Positions 1 through 10,994 of a DNA stretch of 64,000 bases are shown in pieces. Under the pieces are notes generated by a model, which saw nothing but the letters and a program-made list of their open reading frames with translations, did not search any database and had not been told where the DNA came from. The stretch spans positions 9,271,158 to 9,335,157 of the forward strand of contig NC_040027.1 in assembly GCF_000972845.2 (NCBI RefSeq), read 5' to 3'. The stretch is from Larimichthys crocea (Eukaryota > Chordata > Actinopteri > Sciaenidae). Every line of letters starts with the position of its first letter. Positions within the stretch are counted from its first letter, which is position 1. The position numbers and the translations under genes are program-made.

Positions 1-539
1 CTGCATGAGCGTGTCGCGTTAAAACAGTTTGAGTGGTCGGTAGAACAGAAGAAGTGCAATGTAAATACAAGTTTAGCCTCTAAGCTCAGTTGTTATTTCA
101 TTTTTTTGTGCTTTGATTTGGATTGAAAATCTGCTTACAATTGTATTATTGAACTGGGACACAGCTAATAAGATCAGTCAGTTCCTTTTCTAACACAATG
201 AACTCTGTATTCTAGCAGATATGTAAATGTGAGACACGGGAAGTTGATGATGCGCGGGTGTCATCCTCACGTAGCCTCTAATAACCCGTATGAGGATGTA
301 GTCTTTAAAAGTCTGCCAGCACCTTTTTATTTCTTTCAGTGTCTCTCGGGTTCAATAAAAACATAAACGAAACACCTTTGCTGATCCAAATCAATATAAG
401 CCTTATCGGTTTTATACTGTAAAATAACAGATTTTAAATCATGTTCATGCTACTGTGATTCGGGTTCTCACACTATGTAACTGCTCCATCTCTGGATAAT
501 TACCGGGTAATTACTTTCTTCCTGATGGGAAGTAAAGTA

Positions 540-800
540 ATTGCTGTCAACTGTAGCAGCTGGTGTTTTGGACCACAAAGAAGAAGAGGCCCACAGGGTG
601 TGGGGGAATTCTGACAGGGAGCTTAGCCAGTGTCGTGCCAGAACTGGAGCTGGGCATGTGGGCAATGCAACTGGACTCAGGTGCCTTTATGGACATAATG
701 ACAGAGGTAAAGAGGAGAGAGTGTCCCAGCAAGAGGCTTCTGGGACTGGGCGAGAGCTCGGCCTCTTGCAGTTGGACTAGTAAGTAATGTGTCAATCGGA
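540..800 (+). repeat. Fragment of dispersed repeat R2
   Basis: Shares blocks with copies near 9060-9300, 36210-36480 and 53600-53805: TTTTGGACCAC, then GCCAGAACTGGAGCTG, then GCAATG followed by a degenerate ACTGGACTCAG and TATGGACATAATGACAGAGG. The shared order marks a dispersed element; the short open frames in it are accidental. Class is unknown. Confidence 0.55.
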
Positions 801-1892
801 AAAATACCAATTTCTACATAAAGCTGCTTTAAATTTGTCTCCTGTCTCCCCTCAGTTGAACCTTGTCTGGCTAAATAAGGTGTTGAAGAACAAGCCCAGT
901 TGGTCATGACCGGGAATCCACGTGAGACATGCAGAAATCAAGCGCAGCTGTCCTGTTTGGGGTTTTATCCCATGTTTGTTAGTTGAACTTTAATCACAAG
1001 TTGCCACAATGGAAAGTAAGTTTCACAGAGGTTACTAAGCATGACTTTTTTCTCTAATTGTTTTGGGCTGAGTGCATGGGTATTTTCCACAGTCTGTAGT
1101 AAACACTTACACACAACAGCTGTGTTGGTTTTCCACTCTGCCACGTTGAAGTTATGCTGGTGGTCTTCCTTGACATGCACGCTGTTGTTCGCACCTTTCC
1201 TCAAGCACTTGAAGCTTCATTGTAGCTTCAGGCACTTCGCTAAGCATAAAAAAACGAAAACCCTGGCCGGGTTAAAAGTGCAGCCAGGCTTTATGAATAC
1301 CACAATGTACAAACACAAAGAGGACAAAATCTGCTGGGAATCACCTTCTGCGTAAGGCCCTCTGGACGGACCTCGTGCCTTAGTGGAAACTTGGCTCTGC
1401 TCTTCATCCACTTCCAAACAGACGGCTGCTTACACACTAGTCTGCACACCATAATAAACACACGAGGCGAACACAGTGTTTTCACCCAGAAGAGCTCCAA
1501 ACTGGTGCAATGGAGAGAGAGAGGGAGGCCGGTGATGATCACAACACAACAATGGCAGGTGACGCAGGCGCATATAGGTCACATAATCGAGAACAAATCG
1601 TGATTGTTCTTGACATATGCGTGTCCTGTTCCTTAATGGGAATGGCCCCTTCACTGGTTTTGGGATGTGATGTCGATGTTACTGGAATAAGGAGTTCAGT
1701 GTGCATAAATGGTCGGTTTCTCAAGCACAGGCTGGAACATTACCTTCAAAATGTTGTCCAGTTATGTGTGCAGATTGTTAAACCGTTGCTCGGATTCACG
1801 ACGTGTTGCAAATCATGAGATGTAGCCACCTAGACAGCGTGTTGCAAATGTTCTCTCATTTTTAACTGTTATTTTTGCACTTCTGTGAACAT

Positions 1893-2010
1893 CATAACAT
1901 CCAATCCAGTTCAGCTCAATATTATTTATATAGCGCCGAATCATAACAGACGTTATCTCATGACTTTTCCATATAGAGCAAGTCTGGACGTACACTTTAT
2001 GATAATATTT
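1893..2010 (+). repeat. Degenerate teleost retroelement tail
   Basis: Contains CAGTTCAGCTCAATATT followed by ATTTATATAGCGCC, a CATAACAGACGTTATCTCA block and ATATAGAGCAAGTCTGGAC. This order of words matches a very common teleost interspersed element as I recall it. Assignment to a named family would need a repeat library. Confidence 0.45.
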
Positions 2011-2549
2011 ACAGAGACATAACATCGACCGCATTCATTCTTTTTATTTTTAACCACTGGAATTATTTTGGATCTGTGCTTACTTTTCCACTGCTGCATC
2101 TCGTAGACAAATTGTGCATCTAACGGAATGGCAAATTCATGAACGCAGCTTTGCATGCAAACAATGAGTGAATGGAAAACACGGCACGGTGGCCAGTGTG
2201 CATAAAAAACCGGACCTGCAGGTTTAGCTGAACAACACTTGCGCATTTGATACGCAGAGAAAATGTAAATAATGGTGGTAAAGTGCAGATGTATTTTCAA
2301 TTTACGACAGCTGTCACGTTTGGTAGTCAAATTGATGTTCTGCGGTTTAATCAAAGTGAACTGCTGAATGATCTATATGAAAGACAAACAACGTTCAGTG
2401 TGCTACCAGTGGAAAACATTTGCTGCTAAAGGCCTGAGGCAGTTATTTAATATCATAACATAATAGAAGGTGAAGATAAATCTTTATTTTGAATCTACAG
2501 TAACCATCCCTAACCCTGATCCCTGTTTTTCCACATCTGCATTGGTTCT

Positions 2550-2735
2550 TTCCAGGTGCTCCGGCTTCCTCCCACAGTCCAAAAGCCTACAGGTGTGAAT
2601 ATGAGCATGAATGGTTGTTTGTGTGTGTTGGTGACTTGCCCAGGGTGTGTCAGGGAATCAGCTCCAGCCCCACGCAGCCCTCATAAGGATAAGCAGTCAT
2701 AGAGAATGGATGGATGGATGGATGGATGGATTTGC
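2550..2735 (+). repeat. Degenerate teleost repeat ending in GGAT microsatellite
   Basis: CTTCCTCCCACAGTCCAAAA, then GTGTGAATATGAGCATGAATG, then CCCAGGGTGTG, GCTCCAGCCC and AAGGATAAGCAGTCATAGAG lead into about six GGAT units at 2708-2730. This is a common fish repeat layout; a related tail recurs at 39205-39290. Confidence 0.55.
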
Positions 2736-2968
2736 ACTTTTATTTTACAAATACTGTAGATGAAATCTGAGGTGAAAGAAGTCAAATGTAGGTTTTTGCT
2801 TTAAGATTGCACAGTGTACAGTTTAAGTATTAACATTGTTTATTTGCTACATTGGCATAGAAACGTTTAAAGTTACTAAAATTATACTAAAAATACTCAA
2901 AGTCCACATGGGCTCAGGTCTCTAAATCTGAGATAATAATTCTTTTAGGCGGGTGGTGAGTGAATGAT

Positions 2969-3390
2969 TTATGCATACATGTGGATTTGAAAGAGTTTGG
3001 AGCCAATCTGCACATCAGTGTCCATAGCATTTTCTCCTCTGGCAGCGATGCTGAGGTGAAGCTGAGAGGGAGAAACTTTATATTTTCTGTCAAAATCAGC
3101 AGGAGAAGCACGTAGAAACAGCTGTTTGCGGCTTGCAAGCACTATCGCTGTCTCTGTTTTTCCCCTCTCGGGCTTCTCTCCAAAGATAATGTTAACGAGT
3201 TCGCTCAAACATTGATAGGGACGATTCGGTCCTGCCAAAATATTAGCAACATCTCTACCATCCATATGCAAAACTACGGCCTTGGATGAACCGACGAGAG
3301 AATCGCCAAATTCTGCAGCTCTCTGAAGTTTGTTAGCAGATTCTGACTGACTGAGCGGTTTGTTTTTTTCCTAGGTTACTGACTGAGCTG
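2969..3390 (-). other. Unassigned open frame, about 130 codons, no recognised family
   Basis: The minus strand is open from about 3375 to 2969 and reads with ordinary protein composition (for example VLHMDGRDVANILAG, then LSELVNIIFGEK, then LFLRASPADFDRKYKV), followed by a stop. I do not recognise the family. There is no clear in-frame upstream ATG, only an internal one at about 3265, and no convincing acceptor at its upstream edge. It could be a fragment of transposon-encoded protein, a gene remnant or chance. Confidence 0.25.
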
Positions 3391-4493
3391 CTGAGGAAAG
3401 TCAAGTCTAAGCTTGTTTTTAGCTTGTTGTGGATTTTTTCAAACACTTTAACTGTACACCAGAAGACTTTGACATGCTGAGCTTAGAACTGGTCGATGGT
3501 CAAACGTTTTCCGACGTTTAGGTTATGTAAAACTAAGATTTCAGACATAGCACTGGACTTTCGTCAATCATTGGCTGAACGGCTACCAGCTGACCAGTAG
3601 CATACAGGTGTGAACTTCTCACCACCACTGCTGCTGATACCCTCATGCCAGCACACTTCCCCCCCACCCCTATGGTGCTGAAGCTTCAGGTACTGTTGAC
3701 ATTAATCTTGCGTCCGTGCATGTGTTTGTTGACGGGGGGATCAGTTCTCCTAGCAGCAACGGATTCTTTGAGGTCCTTCAAAGAGCAAAGCCCATTTTTC
3801 CGCCAAATCTAAACCGTATAACTCTTTGCTATAAAAGGTCAATCCCTTGACTGAAGCGTTTCTGACTGACCTGCTTTAGTGTGGTCTACGGAGAGAAGTT
3901 AACACTAGAGGAATGTAAAACAATTCATTCAGCAATGCAGGCGTTTCTGTTTTTAAACACCTGATGAAGCTGAAGAGGATGTTGCACCATTATCTTTGTA
4001 CCAACGCATCTCGACATGCCATTGTTAAGCAACTCTTGATGCGTCCACACCCTGGTGACTCATTCACTGAATGTGAACACTGCAGGTAGTGTCGCAAAGT
4101 CACAATGAATCAATTGTACTTTAGAGATGTGACACGTGTCACATGTCACATATGAGGCTCAGCTGTTTTTTTTGTATTCCTTTCATTTAGAAAGTAAAAT
4201 ATAAAGTATTAATCAGTGCCTGGACAAATGCAGAGCTGCTCCGGCTTTGCAAAACACTCTGAACGTAAAAGAAGAAAGAAAAACCGTGAAGGAAGGTGGG
4301 AAAAGTTCCATCACAGGACTTTATTTTAAGAATAAGCGCATTGAGCCTGCCATGCACGTCACATCGTGACCTTATGCTTTAAAAAGGAAGCCCTCAGGAA
4401 AGTTAGGGAGAGAATGTTTATGCAGTGACAGCCTATCATTGCCTCGGGCCCTGAGAGTCATACCAGGGTAAGTCACTGTTTACACAGCGAGAG

Positions 4494-4600
4494 CCAATCG
4501 CGCAAAAGACCTGACATTTCCAAGACCCGCCTCTCCCCTGTCATGCTCCTGTGGCAGGAGAGAAACTATAAAGGTTGCCTGACGAGTCAAGAGGGAGAAG
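4494..4600 (+). promoter_or_regulatory. rgs2: rgs2 core promoter: CCAAT box, GC-rich box, TATA box
   Basis: A CCAAT box (4494-4498), a GC-rich pyrimidine stretch containing CCCGCCTC (about 4526) and a TATAAA box (4567-4572) stand in normal order and spacing before the rgs2 ATG at 4617. Transcription would start near 4597, leaving a very short 5' UTR. A CRE half-site (CGTCA, about 4358-4362) lies further upstream, compatible with the known cAMP inducibility of RGS2, but one half-site is weak evidence. Confidence 0.7.
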
Positions 4601-4616
4601 GAGAAGAGATTGAACC

Positions 4617-6017
4617 ATGAGAGAGAACCTTGCCACTGTGTCATTCCAAAACATGGCGTCCACCGACTGCATGAAACCCAGCGACCTGCCCACAGAGAAG
4701 AAGGGAATGAAGTAAGTTAATGCGGTGTTTAATGAGAGGAATGCTTCTGGTTATGATGGACCTTATAAACAATATTACTCTGCCATTAAACCACTGATGA
4801 TTTCTTCTTTTTCCAGGAGGAGAAACTGGAGAAACAGAATAGGATTTCTCTTGAAGTCAAACAATTCCCATTCGATACTCCATCTAATGAGAAACAGAAC
4901 GTACAGGTAAGGCCGTTTTTATTTTGAGGATTACATAACATCTGATTTGTATGCATAACATCTCGTCCGTGCTTTATGGTAGTTCTAGTTTAATCAGGTT
5001 TTATTTCGTCTGTGTACCCATTATCCACACTTCATGGATTGACTGCTATGAATATGTTAATTTATGACTAAATAAAACCAGATTTCTAGAATTTTATACC
5101 TCAAATAAATTAGTTTAACTTCAGTGGAAGAGGAAGTTTTTGCAGTATTCTTTTAATTAGACCAAATTCGGATCATAGATTTGAGGATTTTGCATCGTTT
5201 CCCTCAGTTTGCATGTAAAAGCAGTGATTGCTTCATATTTACTTTGACACACTCCTTCTCCTTCACCCTCAGGCCAACTGCTGATGACGTAAACCAATGG
5301 GCACAGTCACTCGACACACTCCTCAGTCATAAATGTAAGTATCATTCAACGGAGTACTGGTGCACGGTTACATAAAAGAGCCTCAAAGGTCACACGGTGA
5401 CTGTCCTTTCTGAATGACGGCGGTTTATTGGCCTCAATAAAACACTGTAATGTCTTTGCATTTACTTTATTTAACATTAATGGGCAAACAAGCGATGCGT
5501 CCCTCAGCTTGCTTTAACACTTTCCTCTGTCCTCCCTCCTGCAGATGGGAAAGCAGCCTTTTGTATCTTCCTGAAGTCTGAGTTCTGCGAGGAGAACATT
5601 GAGTTTTGGACAGCCTGCGAGGACTTCAAGAACCACAAATCGCACAAAGAGATGGTCTCCAAGGCCAACAGCATTTACGAGGAGTTCATTAAAAACGAAG
5701 CTCCCAAAGAGGTAACAGCTAGTTACTTGATTAGTTTCTGTATTTACCTTAAAGCTTCATCGACACACAATATGTTCTCTATTACGAATCTATATCTAAT
5801 GCTCATTGTGATGTTTCTTTGGTCACAGATAAACCTGGACTTCCACACCAAAAATGCCATCATACAGAGCCTCCATGAGCCCACTGTGACTAGCTTCTTG
5901 GCAGCTCAGAGGAAAGTCTACAGCCTGATGGAGAACAACTCCTACCCCAGGTTTATCCACTCCGACCTCTACAAAGAACTGTGTGACGCCGCCAGGAGAG
6001 AGGGCAAAGCACACTGA
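4617..6017 (+). CDS. rgs2: Regulator of G-protein signalling 2 (RGS2-like), 5 coding exons, 200 aa
   Basis: GTPase-activating protein for heterotrimeric G alpha subunits, chiefly Gq in mammals, acting at the plasma membrane. Coding exons are 4617-4711, 4817-4906, 5273-5334, 5545-5711 and 5829-6017; all junctions are GT-AG, phases agree, and they total 603 nt. The start ATG has A at -3 and lies about 20 nt after the predicted TATA-driven start site. Residues 32-48 are basic and amphipathic (KRRNWRNRIGFLLK), matching the RGS2 membrane-targeting helix. The RGS domain covers about 70-195 (KSEFCEENIEFW, KEINLDF, SLMENNSYPRF). Cys97 and Asn175 match human Cys106 and Asn184, two of three residues tied to Gq preference; the third, Glu191, is His182 here. 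Length is 200 aa against 211 in human. It is convergent with uchl5, as in mammals, which supports RGS2 over its relatives RGS1, RGS13 and RGS21. The product is clear; the orthology is inferred from sequence recall plus synteny. Confidence 0.93.
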
Positions 6018-6685
6018 GTCCGCCCGGTCCTGAAGTCATTTGTTTACTGCTGCGACTGTGTGAATAGACCACTGATGATGTTCATTCCAAGCACCGCCTC
6101 GGGGATAATAGACCCCGAATGCAAATCCGCGAGCATAAACATTACCGGCGAGGGTGGAAAATGCAAAACTGAAGCCGTTTTTTATTCCGTTCTGCTGAGA
6201 GCTTTCAACAATGAAGCTGGGATGATTAGACTGGGTGCTATATGCTGCTGCAGGCAGCACACAGAGCATTTCCACCAGATAGGACTGAGGTTACATTTTC
6301 TTCACTTGGCCTTTACCTGCATTTTCTTCACCACGCTGTTAGAATTTGGTATTCTTAGCAACGATGCAGTTCAAGAAAATCTGTTGTAGTGCAAATGCAT
6401 TCAACACAAATAAGACTGTCCACGTCTTGCCGACGATGCTGTTTGAATGTCTGTTGTGTGCCGATGTCCACTTGAAGACTTGTTTTGTTCTGTTTACGCA
6501 ACAAAGTGCAATTTTAATTTATATGACAAAATTCACATTTTCACCGAAGACTGTATTTGGTTTGAAATCACTGTGAGAATGTTATGTATTGTAAATATTG
6601 TGACACCGAACATGCTGAATGTAAATTTATGTTTTAGGGCAGCTGGACTGCTCGAGAAATAAAAAATGTAATCTTCAATGCTGAA
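6018..6685 (+). other. rgs2: rgs2 3' UTR with poly(A) signal and Pumilio-like site
   Basis: About 660 nt follow the rgs2 stop codon before a canonical AATAAA at 6658-6663. A TGTAAATA match to the Pumilio consensus lies at 6590-6597, and the distal part is AT-rich with several TTTA stretches. Short ORFs here have no coding character. The cleavage point (about 6680) is inferred from the signal. Confidence 0.7.
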
Positions 6686-6829
6686 ATGTCTCTGATGGAC
6701 TTATTTTTGAATTCAGGGCAAAGACGGTTCACCGTCGACATGTTGGGGCAGCGGAAACACCTTTCAGGTTGCTATGGCTACAACAAACAGTTGCTTATTT
6801 ACATCAACAGTTCCCAACTTGACTAAGTG

Positions 6830-7090
6830 ATATTTTTTATGGATATTTTCTATTATATTATCTATTCAATAACTCAGATTGTACCTAATTACTTTATTTT
6901 TTACCTGTCCATGCTGCTTATACTGTATATATCCTATAACATATTCATAAACTGTATATATCCTATAGAATATTTATATTTATACCTGCACTATACTTAT
7001 ATATCCTGATCATATGTACATGCACTTCTGGTTAGATGCTAAACTGCATTTTGTTGTCTTGTTACTTTAGACAATGACAATTGACAAAGT
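6830..7090 (+). mobile_element. LINE 3' tail fragment (teleost L2-like)
   Basis: Contains repeated CTGTATATATCCTATA words, then CTGCACTATACTTATATATCC, CATGCACTTCTGGTTAGATG, CTAAACTGCATTTTGTTGTC and ends near ACAATGACAATTGACAAAG. This is the usual end sequence of an abundant fish non-LTR element as I recall it. No coding part remains. Confidence 0.6.
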
Positions 7091-7289
7091 TACATGGACA
7101 ACAGGACAACTGATGAACTGTGCAATCAACACAAATAATGAACGCAATAACCGAACGACGTCTGTGTCAAATGAGGATAAATTTCCTGTGAGCTCTTTGG
7201 TTGTTTTAACTTTTCTAATGGAAGAAGAGGTCCTGAATATACCTGAGCTCAGGTCTCCGCTGAGCCCTCAAGCTTTATGTAAATGAAAT

Positions 7290-7570
7290 TGAATTATGTG
7301 CACAATGTTTTAATGTTTTATGCAATGGGTGTATGCTCCTTTTAGCATATTTAGTATTTATTTTGATTTTAGCATATGTTTAATTTTATTTATTTTAGTA
7401 CATTTTAATGTCTCAGGTATCTTTATTCTTATTTATTCTAGTTATCTTAACACTTACTAGTCACTTAACGCTAGGATTTTATTTATGTTGCACTGACTGA
7501 CTAGAACCACTTTTAATCTCGTTGTACCTGTGACAATGACAATAAAGATCTATTCTATTCTTCTATTCTA
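7290..7570 (+). mobile_element. LINE 3' tail fragment ending in TTCTA repeats
   Basis: An AT-rich segment with TTGCACTGACTGACTAG, then ATCTCGTTGTACCTGTGAC and AATGACAATAAAGATC, ending in TCTATTCTATTC repeats. The AATAAAG plus pentamer end is typical of fish non-LTR element tails. Confidence 0.55.
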
Positions 7571-8800
7571 AAAGATGAGATATAGACCTATTGTATTTTA
7601 TTTTAAAACGACCTGGGTTGGGTTTTGTTTCCAGTTCCAAAGCTAGTTGCTAAGTTTCTTTGTCCACTGTTCAGTGCTGAGCAGGCAGTCTACAGAGGGG
7701 TAATCAGTGTTTTTCACTGAAAATAATATTGCTGACAGCAGTGAGAGTGAATCAACAGTACAGTTAGGATCCATAAAAAGAAAACAAAAAGCTCTGAAGA
7801 AGAGTTGGATGATAGTTTTCGTGGTTTTTATTTATTTGATCCATTGTTGATACTAAAATATGAATAACAGCGGCTTTAAATAGATTTTATTAAAACGTGT
7901 CTCATACAGACCTAAAATATGTCGTCTACTGCTAAAGCAAAGTGAAACAATATTTTTGCAACTTAGAAAATGTATTTTCCACTGCCTGTAAATCTTGAAC
8001 ATCAGAACTTGAAATGATTTAACGCAAATGTCCTCCGGCACTTTGGGTGTTTGGTTTAACAGAGAGGTCAGACACGTCAACATACTGTACACACTGATAT
8101 TTTCAGAAACAACGTTCTCGATGTTCAGTTGCACAACAAAAACAACATTCCTCATCTTTCTGGAACATTTCATTCTACTTTGTGCAGCCGACGGAGGGGG
8201 GGGGGGCAGGCCACGACATCACCGGGTTCCCGCTCTGTAACGGTGTTTAAAGTTAAAAGACGGATAAAGAACACCTTTAATGACACCACCACTGTGTGTG
8301 TGTGTGTGTCTCCTCTCTGATACAGAGTCTGTTTCCAGTCGTGAACTCATAGTCGAGGCTGACAGTGGCCAGACACCCGGACGTTGCTCTGACAGGCTGA
8401 CAGCTTCTGCTCTCTCCTCAGACCCGTGGCCTGCTGTCGAGGTGTAATGAGATCATCTGTTACACCAGCAGCTCTCCAGAACCGTATGCTCCGCTGGCCC
8501 ACAGGTTAGAGGAGGAGCTTTATGATCTGAACATCAACAAAGCCAGACTTGCTGTGGAAATATGTGCAACTGTGTTAATAATAGATTATTTCTTTAGTAT
8601 TGGAATTATAAGAAATCCCGTTCTCAGTCCCACCTCTTTGGTCCATATTTTCTACAGACATGATGAGTCATGATCCTCAGAGGATTAAGATCAGTGACCT
8701 TGATGACCCCCCTTCCAGCACCACCAGCTATTGGACGGATTACTATTGAATTTGCCACAGACATCCATGTTCCCCCTCAAGATGAACTGTAACAAACTCA
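7571..8800. other. Gene-free spacer between rgs2 and uchl5
   Basis: No coding exon is seen. A poly-G run of ten (about 8196-8205) and a short TG repeat (about 8293-8308) are present. The rest is unique-looking AT-rich DNA. A second gene-free block, 9310-10590, has only a CT microsatellite near 9988. Confidence 0.55.
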
Positions 8801-8809
8801 GTGACCCCT

Positions 8810-9310
8810 TAAAGCAACATCGTGTACCTTTTCTGCCAGATTTTAGAAGCATGAGAAGTACGCAACACTTCGCGGCACTAAGTCACACGCCGGCAAACTT
8901 TTTTACTGATTCCGGTGAAACTGGATCATATTTTATGAAGAAAATGTTTTCTTGTTTTCTCTCTGACGTCCTCCGGATGCTGAGCTTCGACTCTTTGTGA
9001 TTTACAGAGTTTCCAAATGCCAAATGTAGCTGCTGCTACCTAAGAGCAGCGTGGGGAGTGTTACTGTTTGTACCACAGGCATTTTGGACCACCAGGAAGA
9101 GGTTTTCAGTTCCAGGCACAAGCGGATCCTGACGTGGAACAGAGTGATTCTCGTGCCAGAACTGGAGCTATAGGCAGGCGAGCGATGTAACCGGGCTCAG
9201 CAGCCTCTGTGGACATTATGGCAGAGGAGAAGAGGTCGACGGAGGAAGCTAAGAAAAGACCAAGCGATAAGCAGCTGGAGGATTTCTCTTTAAATCGCCT
9301 CTCTCAGGGT
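8810..9310 (+). repeat. Longest copy of dispersed repeat R2
   Basis: Starts near CATCGTGTACC and includes GGTGAAACTGGATCATATTT, TGTGATTTACAGAGTTTCC, TTTTGGACCACCAGGAAGAG, CGTGCCAGAACTGGAGCT and GGGCTCAGCAGCCTCTGTGG. The first half matches 63610-63710 and the second half matches 540-790, 36210-36480 and 53600-53805. The ends are not resolved, so I cannot assign a class. Confidence 0.55.
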
Positions 9311-10669
9311 TTCATCGTTTCATTTTCTCCCTGTGAATGCTACTTATGAAAAGCCATTAATCATCTTTATCAACAAATAAATACCAAACATTTTCTGGCT
9401 CCGGCTTCTCGACTTTACTGCTTTTCTGTTTTGTATCATTATAAAATTGGCAACTCTTTATTCTTTTGCAGCTTCAGGCCATCTTAGGTCCTTTTCTTTA
9501 TGTTTTAACAGTCTAAATGATTCATCAGGAAAACGATTAAAAGCAATTAATAGCTGTAACATTAACGCTAATGTTATTTTTCAAGGACTTTTTCCTTGTC
9601 TGGGTTTGGGACCGCTGCTTTTTATGGGCCTCTCAAGTCTTTTCAGACACTGTACCAGATAATGAGCTGAACAAATAAACTTTCCTTGACCTTCAAAGTA
9701 AGACCACGCAGCACACATTCCGTTACGCAGAAGTCTTTGCTATTTTTAAAAGACCTAATTCTTTTTCGTAGCATCCGCACCGTTGTCTGCCTATCGCCCC
9801 ATACACGTTATGTGACGTCAACCAAGAGAAGAATAAAAGAATGACAAACGCTGATAACAGCTGGGTTTGACAACGAAGCAGCGAAGGTATTCACCTCGCC
9901 AGACTGGAAGCACCATCGCCGTCAGTATGTTTGGTTCGCTCATCATGCTATCTGACCTCAGATAGAGGAATAAAAACAGACACACTGTTCTCTCTCTCTC
10001 TTTCCTGCTGGTAGTAAAACCTGTGAGTTTGCATTTGTTGCCATGAAGGATCTTGGCAACTGACTACTGGGATCAGAGCCAACCAGTACTTAAGGTGTGT
10101 ATGTAAACACTGGAGCCAAAAATAGAAAAAAGGAGCCACGTTCTGCTTCGGTCAACAGACTGCAGATGCGTCATACTACAGCGGACTTGAGACGCACACT
10201 GTGTATGAGTATGGACGCTTTGTGTCATACGGATCAGAACTTTTGATTTACAGGCCGCTGCAGACTCCCATGTTCAAAACAACATGCTGCTACGGGAAGT
10301 TATCCAACAAACACACAAGGAGTCTGTTCTTAATGATGCACTTATAAGGACTTTGCAGCTCGTCAGCGCGCTCTCATCAGGTCAAACAGTTGAACACCGA
10401 TGAGAATGTGAGCTCAAGTTTTTTTTTTAAAGGGTTTGATATCCGTCCTACTAAAGATGTTTTGTAGGATCTTCACTTAAACAAAAGAAATGTTTTTGCA
10501 CTGTGGTGTAGAAACAATGCCACATTGCCAAACATTTCCTCTGTTTGACCAGCAGGTGGTGGCAAAGATCTACCACAGAGTCTGAGTGGATTTATTTTTT
10601 AGATTTTTAAAATAAATATCTGAAAATAATCAAAACATTTCATTTAGAAGTTCCAAAAAAAATTAAACA

Positions 10670-10994
10670 ATTCACAAACATCTAGGCATTTTATTATGAA
10701 AATAAGACAGAACATAATCTGAGCACATCTTTCCTTCTATCATGCATTAGAGCTGATGGACACACACATGGACAGTCTCTCTCTGCTACACCTGCAGTGC
10801 ACTTCTTAAGGTCTGGATGGTTTCGACGTGATGCGACGGCGGCGACGTGCCGCAGACCATCCGTGGTCTTTAATATGAATATGACAGATGATGTACAGTA
10901 TCTGTATGTGGCTCAGTGATGAAAGAGTGACTGGATTCTGGATGTGTGTGTGGGTGTGTGTGTTGGCTTCTTTGTTCAGGTGTGTTGTCATTGT
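10670..10994 (-). other. uchl5: uchl5 3' UTR with poly(A) signal
   Basis: Downstream of the uchl5 stop on the minus strand, AATAAA occurs at 10690-10695 (TTTATT on the plus strand), with a second copy at 10591-10596. The nearer one gives a UTR of about 320 nt. The UTR includes a short GT/CA-rich tract near 10940-10965. The site in use is inferred. Confidence 0.6.

Larger units (their letters stand above)
1..4490. other. Gene-free 5' flank of rgs2
   Basis: No host exon is recognised. The stretch holds scattered repeat fragments listed separately (540-790, 1893-2010, 2550-2735), a GGAT microsatellite and otherwise ordinary AT-rich DNA. The best open frame is on the minus strand at about 2969-3390 and is described separately. 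Confidence 0.6.
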
